From Lepidurus packardi (Eukaryota; Arthropoda; Branchiopoda; Notostraca; Triopsidae), in NCBI GenBank assembly GCA_023053545.1, contig JAKZAN010000005.1, forward strand, positions 12,338,001-12,402,000: a stretch of DNA of 64,000 nt, written 5' to 3'. This document shows positions 12,375-21,528 of this stretch, in pieces. Positions within the stretch are counted from its first letter, which is position 1, and each line of letters begins with the position of its first letter. The notes under the pieces were generated by a model that worked only from the letters and a program-made list of their open reading frames with translations, had not been told where the DNA came from and ran no database searches. A program made the position numbers and the translations under genes.

Positions 12375-12765
12375 GTTGATTTCCAAGTTGACTTCCAAGT
12401 CCACTTCCAAGTTGACTTGGAAGTTGACTTCCAAGTCGACTTCCAAGTCGACTTCCAAGTCGACTTCCAAGTCCACTTCCAAGTCCACTTCCAAGTCGAC
12501 TTCCAAGTCCACTTCCAAGTCCACTTCCAAGTCGACTTCAAAGTCCACTTCCGAGTAGACTTCCAAGTCCACTTCCGAGTCGACTTCCAAGTCCACTTCC
12601 AAGTCCACTTCCAAGTCGACTTCCAAGTCCACTTCCAAGTCGACTTCCAAGTCGACTTCCGAGTAGACTTCCAAGTCCACTTCCAAGTCCACTTCCGAGT
12701 AGACTTCCAAGTCCACTTCCGAGTCCACTTCCAAGTCCACTTCCAAGTTGACTCCCAAGTTGACT
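12375..12765. repeat. 12-bp minisatellite, unit (t/c)ttccaagt(c/t)(g/c)ac
   Basis: About 32 copies of the 12-mer ACTTCCAAGTCG/ACTTCCAAGTCC run head to tail. Positions 11-12 alternate between C-G and C-C variants, with a few TTG, TCCGAGTAG and TCAAAG variants. The unit length is a multiple of three and almost every frame avoids stop codons, so open frames of 60-150 codons appear in several frames on both strands (for example repeats of KSTW or QVDF). These are repeat artefacts, not genes. The AAGTCGACTT variants are self-complementary. Confidence 0.93.
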
Positions 12766-13118
12766 TCAAGACCAGTTTTTTTTCATTTTGTTAGTTTTTG
12801 ACTAAGGTAACAGTAATGTATGAGAACTTGTATTTGTGAGCTTTTAATAAAAATACTGTAAACCAAACAAATGGCCTTGTAATTATTTCGAACGATTTTG
12901 ACTCACAATCCAAAATTAAGGAAGGCTTTTTTATTACACTTTTAAATACAATACAAATGAATGCAATACATTGCAAACTTCTAGATAATACAAGGCATGG
13001 TATGGTCAACCCGTCAAATTTTTATAAATCGAACAAAAGATGGATGCTCCCTCGTACACCGTACACCGGCTCAGTTAATATTTATATTTATAGAAGTTTT
13101 AACGCCATTGAAGTATAA

Positions 13119-13190
13119 GCGTATGACCGAGTGGGTAAGACGCAAGCCTGGTGATCGGAAGGTCGTGGGTTCGAAACCCAGTCGAGGCAA
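13119..13190 (+). repeat. tRNA-like element (probable SINE head or tRNA pseudogene)
   Basis: A sequence with a box-A-like motif (tgaccgagtgggtaaga) and a near-perfect box B (gggttcgaaaccc) ends in gtcgaggca. The T-arm TGGG-TTCGAAA-CCCA folds, but the presumed acceptor arms (5' gcgtatg and 3' cgaggca) do not pair, so this is not a functional tRNA. The head resembles serine/leucine-type tRNAs. It is followed by an A/T-rich run with aaaaaaaac, as in tRNA-derived SINEs. No target-site duplication was identified with confidence. Confidence 0.6.
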
Positions 13191-14045
13191 TTTATTTCGT
13201 AAAAAAAACGAAATATTAAATGGCTCCCTTTCTCTGTACCTCATGCCTTCCCTACAAGGTTCCTATTCCTATATTCGAAATTGTGAAGCTTCGGCATCAC
13301 GAGCTCGAATATCTGGGATAGGAAACCGAGCAGGGGAGTGGGGAACAGGGAAAGGGGCGAGGCTCTCAATTTTTCACGATTTTTGAAGGGGACCCCCTTG
13401 ATACAGCATTATTCCTTATGGAGAAAAGCCCTGAAAAAGCTTTCCCAGCTCGAAAAGGAGCCACGCCCCCTTTTTGGTCCAATCCACCAATAGGATTCGT
13501 ACTTTTTGTGGAGGCCACACCCCTTTTCGCGGACTTTTTGAAAAATCACGCAAAAAATTCAAAAATTCCACTTTTATTTAAAAAAATTACCAATCTACAA
13601 CAACAACAACAAAATTTCGAAACTAGATTTTACGGAGAATGTTTCGAATACAACAAAGATTCCAACAAATCTGGAAAACGGACCGCTAGGAAAATGTTTG
13701 GAAGCGATACATTTTACAAGATAACATTAAAAAAGAGAAAACAATCAATTCTCAAAATCGTACAATAATACATAAAGTCGAAACCAAAAGCTACTAGGGA
13801 CCCTTCCAATGTGCCAATCGTGCCTCAAAGTACAACAGTCGCAATTGGAAGGGTTAATAATTGAAATGTTAACACAAAACTTAAACAATACATTCTTAAA
13901 TAATTGATGAAAGATGAGTTTGAAATCTGATTTTGCACAAAGCTTCATATAACCACCAGATTCACAGCCAGATGATCAGATGATTCATTGGTTCGTGAAA
14001 GCAGCAAGGAATCGTATTTACGGTCCTTCATTAGTCTTCACCATG

Positions 14046-14117
14046 GCCGTGATCGTCTAGTGGTTAGGACCCTGCGTTGTGGCCGCAGTAACCCAGGTTC
14101 GAATCCTGGTCACGGCA
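14046..14117 (+). tRNA. tRNA-His-GTG: tRNA-His (anticodon GTG), copy 1
   Basis: The 72-base cloverleaf is complete. The acceptor stem GCCGTGA pairs with TCACGGC. The D-arm is gatcgtctagtggttaggac. The anticodon arm CTGCG-TTGTGGC-CGCAG carries GTG, and the T-arm is CCAGG-TTCGAAT-CCTGG. The discriminator is A, normal for eukaryotic cytosolic tRNA-His, where G-1 is added after transcription. Boxes A and B are intact, so it should be transcribed by RNA polymerase III. No intron. Confidence 0.97.
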
Positions 14118-15290
14118 CTTCACTTTTAGTCTCAGTTGTCTTCTCTTCCTGTACACCGCAACCAGAAAGCCACTAACGTTAAACAGCACCTAAGGTAAAT
14201 AAGGTAAACATATTAGGTCTGAAATTAATATAAACACATGGCATATAATATTACCAAGACTTTGGGGCAGTTCCGGATTTGGCACACGTTCTTCCAGCGT
14301 TAAAACTGCATTATCCAATAACTATGTTGGCCGTAGTACAATCTGGGCTGTGGACAAGGACGATTCGACAGAATGACGATATGTTTTTAACCATCTCGGG
14401 ATCCAATGACATATCATGTTGAAGATATTCTGCTAATTAGCTAACTATACAGAGATTCAAACATTTTTTTAAGCCGTATTAATAATTATGCCATAAAAAA
14501 GACGAACCGCGACGTAAAGAGGACCGATCTATAATATTCTTTTTATTATTACGGATCTATACAATTTCATTAAACTATGAAGTAAATTTGAAACAACTTT
14601 TCCGAAATCCCATACATGGCTTTGCCACGTTTTCACTCAGCTTCATTTGCAAAACAGGTAAACTGACGACTAAGCATTAAGGATGGCTTTCCTAAAAAAA
14701 ATAATAACAAGAATAACTGGAGTTGACAAAAATGACAAAGAATAACACGTAATAAAACGTCTACTTGCAGAAACGTTCGAAATGAAACACCACACTCAAA
14801 CCACGCTCACACTCCACAAACGAAGCTAAATTAATACTTCCATATCAACAGGAACATTGTATGTGACTAAAACAGAGTAAGTCAGCCAATTTAATATTAA
14901 AAATATAACTATACTAAAAAGTTTATAACAACAAAACGTTCTTTCTCTAGATGCAGCACGTTCCGCTGCGCGAGCGCGACTGAGGCGAGGCGGAGCGTCA
15001 GCTTGCACCTTGGGCGCAGCGAAATCCGAGGGAACTCTCAAATACAATTTCTTTTTGTAGGGTTTAATTTACAGAAAACAGGCACACGAAAATTAGCCAG
15101 CATAAAACAGATAGGCTAGGCCAAGCAGATATGAAGGAAAACGGGATAGCTGTCCGAACTTTTTTTTAACAGCACAACCAACTCTATTGGACGCAGATTA
15201 AAGCAAATAAGCTAAGACAAAATCAAATTTTTGGAATATAAACAGCAAGCAAGGAATTTTATTTAGGGTCGCGTAGTAGTCTTGTCCATG
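14118..15290. other. Spacer between the two tRNA-His genes
   Basis: About 1.2 kb without a recognisable gene. A short G+C-rich patch at about 14960-15030 (gcgcgagcgcgactgaggcgaggcggagcg) stands out from the A+T-rich surroundings and opens a 73-codon frame on the minus strand. That frame has no recognisable domain and is probably chance. There are poly-A runs but no clear pol III terminator other than short T tracts. Confidence 0.5.
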
Positions 15291-15362
15291 GCCGTGATCG
15301 TCTAGTGGTTAGGACCCTGCGTTGTGGCCGCAGTAACCCAGGTTCGAATCCTGGTCACGGCA
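15291..15362 (+). tRNA. tRNA-His-GTG: tRNA-His (anticodon GTG), copy 2
   Basis: The sequence is identical, base for base by eye, to the copy at 14046-14117: same acceptor stem, anticodon loop TTGTGGC and T-arm. The few bases upstream are also alike (agtctt-n-n-ccatg before the G of GCCGTGA), whereas the 3' flanks differ. It is on the same strand 1.25 kb away, a local gene duplication. Confidence 0.97.
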
Positions 15363-15774
15363 CTAAACTTTTAAGAAATTACTGGCATATGACATACCAA
15401 GATATTACTGTTATTATAATCCATAATTTGATACTAAATACACAATCCTAAATTCAAGTAATGAGCCATAAAATACATACGATCCGAAGCTTATCGATTT
15501 AACAGGTCAAAGAAATAGAAATAAAACAAATTCTGGAATTAAAAGAAAAAGACCAAAAGAATTCAACTGCGTCCTCTATATCAGATATAAAAACACCTCT
15601 GATCATTTCGTAGCAAGCCTTTGCACCTCGCGTGTCGTAGAGGGCAACGGATTAGGGACTATTGTAGGTGATACTGGCCGTTGCTACCATAGAAACCCGG
15701 CCCGGTTGTTAGATCAATCGGAGGTCCGTTGAGTTGTTTGGAAGGTGGTTATAGCGCCAGTGTTTTTACTCTAC

Positions 15775-15783
15775 TATAAATAC
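15775..15783 (+). promoter_or_regulatory. TATA-box-like motif upstream of CEP131
   Basis: The motif tataaatac lies 54 bases before the CEP131 start codon at 15837. Its position suits a core promoter with a short 5' UTR. Ciliary genes are often TATA-less, so this may be coincidental in A+T-rich DNA. Confidence 0.3.
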
Positions 15784-15836
15784 GCATCCAATATTCAAAT
15801 CTTAAGGTGCACTAGATTCTTAATCCAACTTGAAGC

Positions 15837-18800
15837 ATGAGTTCAAGAAAAAAACCCGTTCGTGCTTTCAGTGCCAAGTCTTCGTTACGCAAGAGTGGAG
15901 CACCCGAAAACTTGGGAAAGCGAAACCCTGGCGACAAAAGTTCATCGCTCTCTTTCAATCTTTCCGGGTCGCAGGTAGGCACGAACTCCCCAACCATTAA
16001 GGTAGTTCCTGATAGTGTCTTTAACGTCGTTTGCAATACAATAGATGCAGCTATCCAGTCGTAGTGCGTTGGAATCTCCTTCAACAGGAAGACGATCCAA
16101 TCTGAGCGATATGCCTTGCTTCCCCAGGACCTACAATGTATGATTCATGGTTGCATGGTTGCCTAAACAAGACCCCTGTCCCTTAACTATGATGTTCTAG
16201 GATGAGCGTCCATGGACCGCCAACTCATTCAAGAGGTTCTCCACACCTTCAAGCCCCATTTCAAGGTTCTCCAAGCTCGAGTCCACGAGCCGTGACGACG
16301 CAGGGTCACCCGAGCCGGCCGGCCGGTGTTCAGTCCAGTCTACCATTCCTTCACGGTATTCCTCGACGTCCATGCAAAGCGACGAAGTTCAGCTAGGTAG
16401 TGCAGCTCAATCCTCGGAACGCAAGTCCTTTGCTATCTTCTCCAGCGTGTCGCTGTCATCAGCGGATGAAACGGACAGCGGCAAGTTGTTCCATCGACGT
16501 ACCTTCCCCGTAACGCCTCGAAGTACCTTCAAGTTCCGCAAATCCTCAGGGACTCCGCGACTCCTAGTCCCAGCCAGAGACACCTACCTAAAGAATGTGG
16601 CCGACGACCCGACCAGCTCCTCCGATACGGATTCTGAGGAAGCTGGTCCAGAAGCTGGAGACAGCGGAATGTCCGTCATGAGCTTCGGACGCGTCATCCA
16701 GACGTCGGCCCGGAACAACATGCCACAACGGTTAGAGACCATCACGAGTGATAAGTCGATCGACTTGCCGGCCGAAGAAACCGACACACTGACATCCGCT
16801 AAGGCCCTGCAGGACACCAGCGACCTACTGAAGCCGGTCGCGGATACAAATGATGCTCTGTCTTCCGATTCGGGTATTATCACAGACCGACCCTCTCCTG
16901 GTACAAACCTTGACATTCCGCCGACTGTAATCAACGTAGAGGAATCGCCTGACCTACCCGATGCGTCTCCCAAGTCTTCCGCTGTCACAGAAGACGTTCC
17001 TAGAACCCCTAAGACGTCGAACGTTACCTTCAGCGCAAGCTCAACGCCTGCAGAGGGACCTTACCGGTATGAAACTAGCTTTCTGATTCTGTTTGACTGT
17101 TGTCTCAGTGAACGTAAAGGATCCAAGATGAAGGTTACTCATTCATGTACGACTTAGGGACTTGCTGAGCTTCTTGGAGCAAGCTGAAAAGGCTCCTCAT
17201 GCCTCATTCCAACGGGGCGATACGCTCGACAGTGAGTCGGCACGTAGTGATGCCAGTACCCACGGCTCGGATCACAGGTACGTGTTTCGTGCGTGCACCA
17301 AGGCTTTTAACCTTCATTAAGCCTACTGTCGTAACTCCTTCACAGTCCGGCGACTCTTATGACTGGCATGACCCATACGCAGTTGGCAGAAGAGGTACTG
17401 GCCTTGCAAGTACTGTTGCAAGAGAAACAGCGTAGGATCGAGCTACTCGAGCGCGGCTTGAAGCACCAACGCGAGTTGCTGAACCGACATGCTAAAAGTT
17501 CCGAGAAGGAGTTGAAGATGCGTTTGCAGACGCAGCAAGATGAGTATGAAACGACCATAAAACGACACTTGAAGTTCATCGACCAAGTAAGATGAACCGA
17601 ACGATCCAAGTATAGCCTACTGTGATGCCTGCTTCTGTTTACTCTTAAGATCATCGAGGAGAAGAAGAAAATCGCTGAGAAATGCGAATCACTAGTCCAT
17701 GAAGTGCGCAGCCAGGGGCTCAAGTACGAGGAGGCCAGGAAGTCGGTGGAAGAGCGTCACCAAGCCGAAATCCGCCGCATAAAGCAATCCTTGTTAACCA
17801 GTCAAAAGCAAGAGAAAGACCGATGGGTCTCAGAGAAAACCAACCACATCAAAGTAAAGATATCTTACTCTGTGATCTACCTTCTAAACGAGCCATACCA
17901 ACGATTCCTTCCATAGGATATAACCGCCCGAGGCCTTGAACCAGAGTTAAGGCGGCTCATGGCCCAACACCAGCAAGAACTACAAGGTTTACGCACGCTC
18001 CACCAGACGGAGCTGATGAGAGTGGAACAGAACTGGAACCAGAAATCTTTGCAGCAGTTAGCGAGCCAAAGAGAGCAATTTGAGCTAGAGAAAGAATCGG
18101 CGTGTGCTAAAGAGCGCGAGCATGCTCGCAACAAGTAAGTTTAGTAAAAATTGGTTTGTTATTTCGGGAAATTAGCTAGAATATTTCCGCTCCAGGTATG
18201 AAAAGCAGCTTGAAGACGACGAGCAAGTCCACCGCGAGCGCTGTTGGAGGCTTCAGACCGAACTACAAAGAGAACGGGATCGATTTGGCAGTGAGGAGAA
18301 TCGATATCGATCCGAACTGGAGGAAGCCAACCGTCGAAGTGATGAAAAGGTGAAACGAGAGAAGCAGAAACTGAACGAAGCGTTTAAAATGGAGATTGAA
18401 AACATTGACAAGCGCCATCAAGTAAAGAAACAGCCAAGCTTTTGAAGCATATAGTAACCAGAAATGAGAAATTTGACACCGAATGTTTTTGTACGATAGG
18501 AGCAACTTGCCACTTTGAGGCTGACTTTAGAGTCTGAGAAGAACGAAATCATTAACAAGTTCAAGAAAACGGTGGATGAGAAAGTGCTGGAAAGAGAAAA
18601 GGAAGTGATTGAATTTAAGAATAAAGAAAAGGAAGAAGAACTGGCCCAACGCACAAAGAAACTACACGAAGAATTGCAGAAGAAACTGGAAGACGGGGAA
18701 AAGCAACTTGAGCAACAATTACAGTAATTCGAATCATTTGCAACTCTAATTATGGATATTATTTGTTGAATCGTAGAAAAGCCAAAGAGCGCCACGCGGC

Positions 18801-19480
18801 GGAAATATTGGCAAGTGAGAAGCAGGAGCAGGATGTACGTGACAAGTACTGTGAAGCCAAACGTACCTTGACGGAGAAGGAAGAAGAATTATCAGTTTTG
18901 CGAGTTTCCTTGATGCAACGGATGAAAGAAGTTGAAGAGCAGAAGAAAGTTAGTATTTGACTCACTTAATCCTGTTTCTACACCAAAAGCATTGTTATGT
19001 TGGTACTTCCTGCAGGTACTGGACAAATACGCCCTGGAGCGAAGTGACGTACGAGCAGCACTCATGTCAGAGTTTGATATGGACGTGCTGAAGTACGAAG
19101 AAGAGAAGAAACAGCTCCGATTAGAGGTTACCAGATGTAAGAGTGAAAATGCCTCGCGGTTAGCCAAAGTGGAATCAGACTACCAGAATCAGTTACGCGA
19201 CAAAGAGTTACGCTTGACTCGGCAAACTACGGATAATGAAAAGATCTTGGCAGACTTGCATAACAAGTACAGATTTGATACAAATTCACCCATTCTCAAA
19301 GAAATTACTTGTTATACTTAATGATGGGAACTTTGAAGGGTCAAAGGCATCGTCGGAAGGAAAGACGCCAGTTTACAACATATGCAAGAGAAACTGACGG
19401 CAGTTTTACAAAAGTGTCAGCACCTAGAGCAGTTATTGGACCAGCAGCAGCGAGATTTGGGTTCAAACCGAAGAAGGTGA
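15837..19480 (+). CDS. CEP131: CEP131 / dilatory: centriolar-satellite and transition-zone protein
   Basis: Eleven exons join in frame: 15837-15974, 16201-17066, 17158-17277, 17346-17586, 17650-17853, 17917-18134, 18196-18421, 18500-18723, 18777-18948, 19016-19266 and 19339-19480. They give 933 aa (human CEP131 is about 1080). Residues 1 to about 370 are low-complexity, rich in Ser, Thr and Pro. The remainder is nearly continuous coiled coil. Family signatures are KRHLKFIDQ-IIEEKKKIAEKCE (about residues 445-470), DRWVSEKTNHIK, then DITARGLEPELRRLMAQHQQE, and a C-terminal block VKGIVGRKDASLQ...HLEQLLDQQ. CEP131 (Drosophila Dila, formerly AZI1) works at centriolar satellites and the ciliary base in cilium assembly. 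Exon 2 (866 bases) encodes most of the disordered part; seven of the ten introns are only 52-75 bases. The start is the first ATG of an in-frame exon with a good donor, but N-terminal conservation is weak, so it is less certain than the rest. Confidence 0.93.
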
Positions 19481-19974
19481 ATACCTAAAATGTCTTATCA
19501 AGTGAACATGATTTGTAAATATTACTTTTTAACTCGGTGAATATTTGGAAGGATGGAAGAAATACATGACAGTTGCACTTGTTTTTGAACTAAATTATAC
19601 ATTCTAATTAGGTAAAGTTAAGCTAATTGTGCATTAAATGGCAATTTTGTTGGAATCTTTAAGAAATTTGACATAAAAGTCTCCAAATAAGAAAGTTACA
19701 AACAGTTTAACTTTGACGAACCAACGTTGTGCGTTGTTAGGAACCACCTTCGTTACGGTAATTGGTCTTTTTATAGAACTTGTGGAAAACCAACATAATA
19801 AAGCCTACCTTTAAGCCTCAAGATATCTATTAAGGATCCTGAACACGTTAGCTCGATACAGGCTGTTGCCATAGGGAATTCGGAACAACCTTGTTTGGAA
19901 AAACCAGCCCATTTCATGCAAAAATGCAGTAACCCAGTAGCCAAGTTAAGCGTACTAATCATCACTTGAAGCTA

Positions 19975-20100
19975 AGCGTACTAATTCAAGTTAAACGTAC
20001 AAATCAAGTTAATTCAAGTTAAAATCAAGTAATTCAAGTTAAATCAAGTTAATTCGAGTTAAAATCAAGTAAAATCAAGTAATTCAAGTTAAGCGTACTA
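19975..20100. repeat. Degenerate short repeat (aattcaagttaa / aaatcaagt)
   Basis: Units such as taattcaagttaa and aaatcaagtaa recur irregularly about ten times, bracketed by two copies of aagcgtactaatcatc(g/a)ctt. No coding potential. Confidence 0.7.
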
Positions 20101-20217
20101 ATCATCGCTTGTGCCCAACTCCTACACAATTTTATTTGAGAAATTCTGCTGCTACAACAAACTGTAGAGTGCTTTCCAGAAGCCAAACAAGCCGGTAATT
20201 AGCTATCTATTTCTGTT

Positions 20218-20735
20218 CTTTTGTTTACTTTCTTGCCCAAGGGCTTTTGCCAATCAATAACAAACGTCAGCGCCATCTGCGATTGTTTTCCATCACCAAG
20301 CTAAGGTATACGGGACCTTAAGCAGTCGTGAAATTGGATAGGACGTTTAATACAACAATGAAATCAGGGTAAAGGTCCACCTTTAAGTTTCCTATTCAAA
20401 AACTCAGCAGTCAATTAGCACTACAAGTTACGGTTAATTGAGTAGTTAATTCGAATCCTTCATGCCTTCATTAACAAGCCCATTGTTTACTTTCTTGCCC
20501 AAAGGCTTTTGCAAATCAATAACAAACGTCAGCGCCCTCTGCGATTGTTTTCCATTACCAAGTTAACGTATACGAGTCCCTAAGCAGTCGTGAAATTGAA
20601 TAGGAAGTTTAATACAACAATGAAATCAGGGTAACGGAAAGGTCCCTCTTTAAGTTTCCTATTCAAAAACTCAGCAGTCAATTAGCAGTACAAGTTACGG
20701 CTAATTGAGTAGTTAATCGAATCCTTCATTAACAA
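20218..20735. repeat. Tandem direct duplication, offset about 263 bp
   Basis: The block starting tttgtttactttcttgccca at about 20220 is repeated at about 20483. The two copies share long stretches (tcaataacaaacgtcagcgcc, ctctgcgattgttttccat, aagcagtcgtgaaattg, tacaacaatgaaatcagggta, tttcctattcaaaaactcag, tagttaat...tcgaatccttcat) with scattered substitutions and one small insertion. Confidence 0.85.
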
Positions 20736-21528
20736 GCCCAGTTTCCATTCTATAGACGAAAATACCGATTAAGAAGTATACCTTATAGAGAATCTGAACC
20801 GGTTTGTGTCTTAATCAAAAGTTCTTAATGTCAAAACATCGTCAGAGTTCTTGATACCGCCTACCAATTTACGACCCCAAATGACACACCCTTGGTAATC
20901 TTTAATGAGTTTTAATGCGTCTTATTCCACGCAAAGCTCCTATTATGCCATAAAAATTAGGGCGTGGGGACCCAAAAAATCGGTTGCTTCATTTTGACGG
21001 TAGTTGACTGCATTGCTCAAAGCTGCGTAACCTTACCCAACAATGCCGCTCAAGCGATAACACCTTTATCCAGTTCCTCTTATTGTTGACAATCTCCTGT
21101 TCCAGGTTACGTGTATGTAAGAGTATGTGTTGTCTGTGTGTGTCGTATCTAAAGGCAGGGAGATATATCAGCAGATGCATAATCCCCCCACACCTTTCCT
21201 ACTTTGCACCACCCAGACGATCCTTTCCCCATTGCCTGGCTTGTCAGTTGCAACGGAACTCTTCACCGCTACAGGTTACAACAGTTTTAAGCGCTCCAAA
21301 CTTCCTTATCCGCTTCTGTCTAGATCCCTTAGATCCGTCCATTACCCTATCAGTTGCAGTTCCTTCCCGTTTTAATCTACGTCTCAGAAAACTGTACTAG
21401 ACGTTTGGCCAAAAGTGTAAACTTCAAAACCACAGTGCATCTTGCAACACCAAACAGCCCCAAGTGCGCCAAAAGTCATGTGGCGGGTGAACATAACACT
21501 ATAGAATGCTAAAAGGATTTACTTGACC

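Larger units (their letters stand above)
11750..14045. other. Intergenic stretch with minisatellite and SINE-like element
   Basis: This holds the promoter side of the canopy gene (just above 11749), the 12-bp minisatellite at 12375-12765 and a tRNA-like element at about 13119-13190. The sequence after the tRNA-like head (13190-13760) includes the phrase gccacgcccccttttt and a caacaacaacaacaa run. The open frames there have no recognisable domain, and I regard them as chance. Confidence 0.55.
19481..21528. other. Spacer between CEP131 and Sans
   Basis: No exon recognised. It contains a degenerate aattcaagttaa repeat at about 19975-20100 and a direct duplication at about 20218-20735. An ATTAAA and an AATAAA (about 19633 and 19795) are possible poly-A signals of CEP131. 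The right end should include the Sans promoter and 5' UTR. Confidence 0.55.

Noticed and set aside
12297-12794. Four long frames (60-153 codons) of repeated EVDL, KSTW, QVDF and SKST
   Set aside because: All arise from the 12-bp minisatellite, whose unit is a multiple of three without stops.
13418-13768. A 116-codon plus-strand frame with a Q run
   Set aside because: Lies directly behind a SINE-like head, has low-complexity K/F/Q content, and shows no domain or splice partners.
15680-15696. GTTGCTACCATAGAAAC upstream of CEP131 as an RFX X-box
   Set aside because: Both half-sites resemble the X-box but are 5 bases apart instead of 1-3, so it does not meet the consensus.
16584-16988. A 134-codon minus-strand frame inside CEP131 exon 2
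   Set aside because: It is the antisense shadow of a Ser/Thr/Asp-rich coding exon; the plus-strand frame continues through eleven in-phase exons of a recognised protein.
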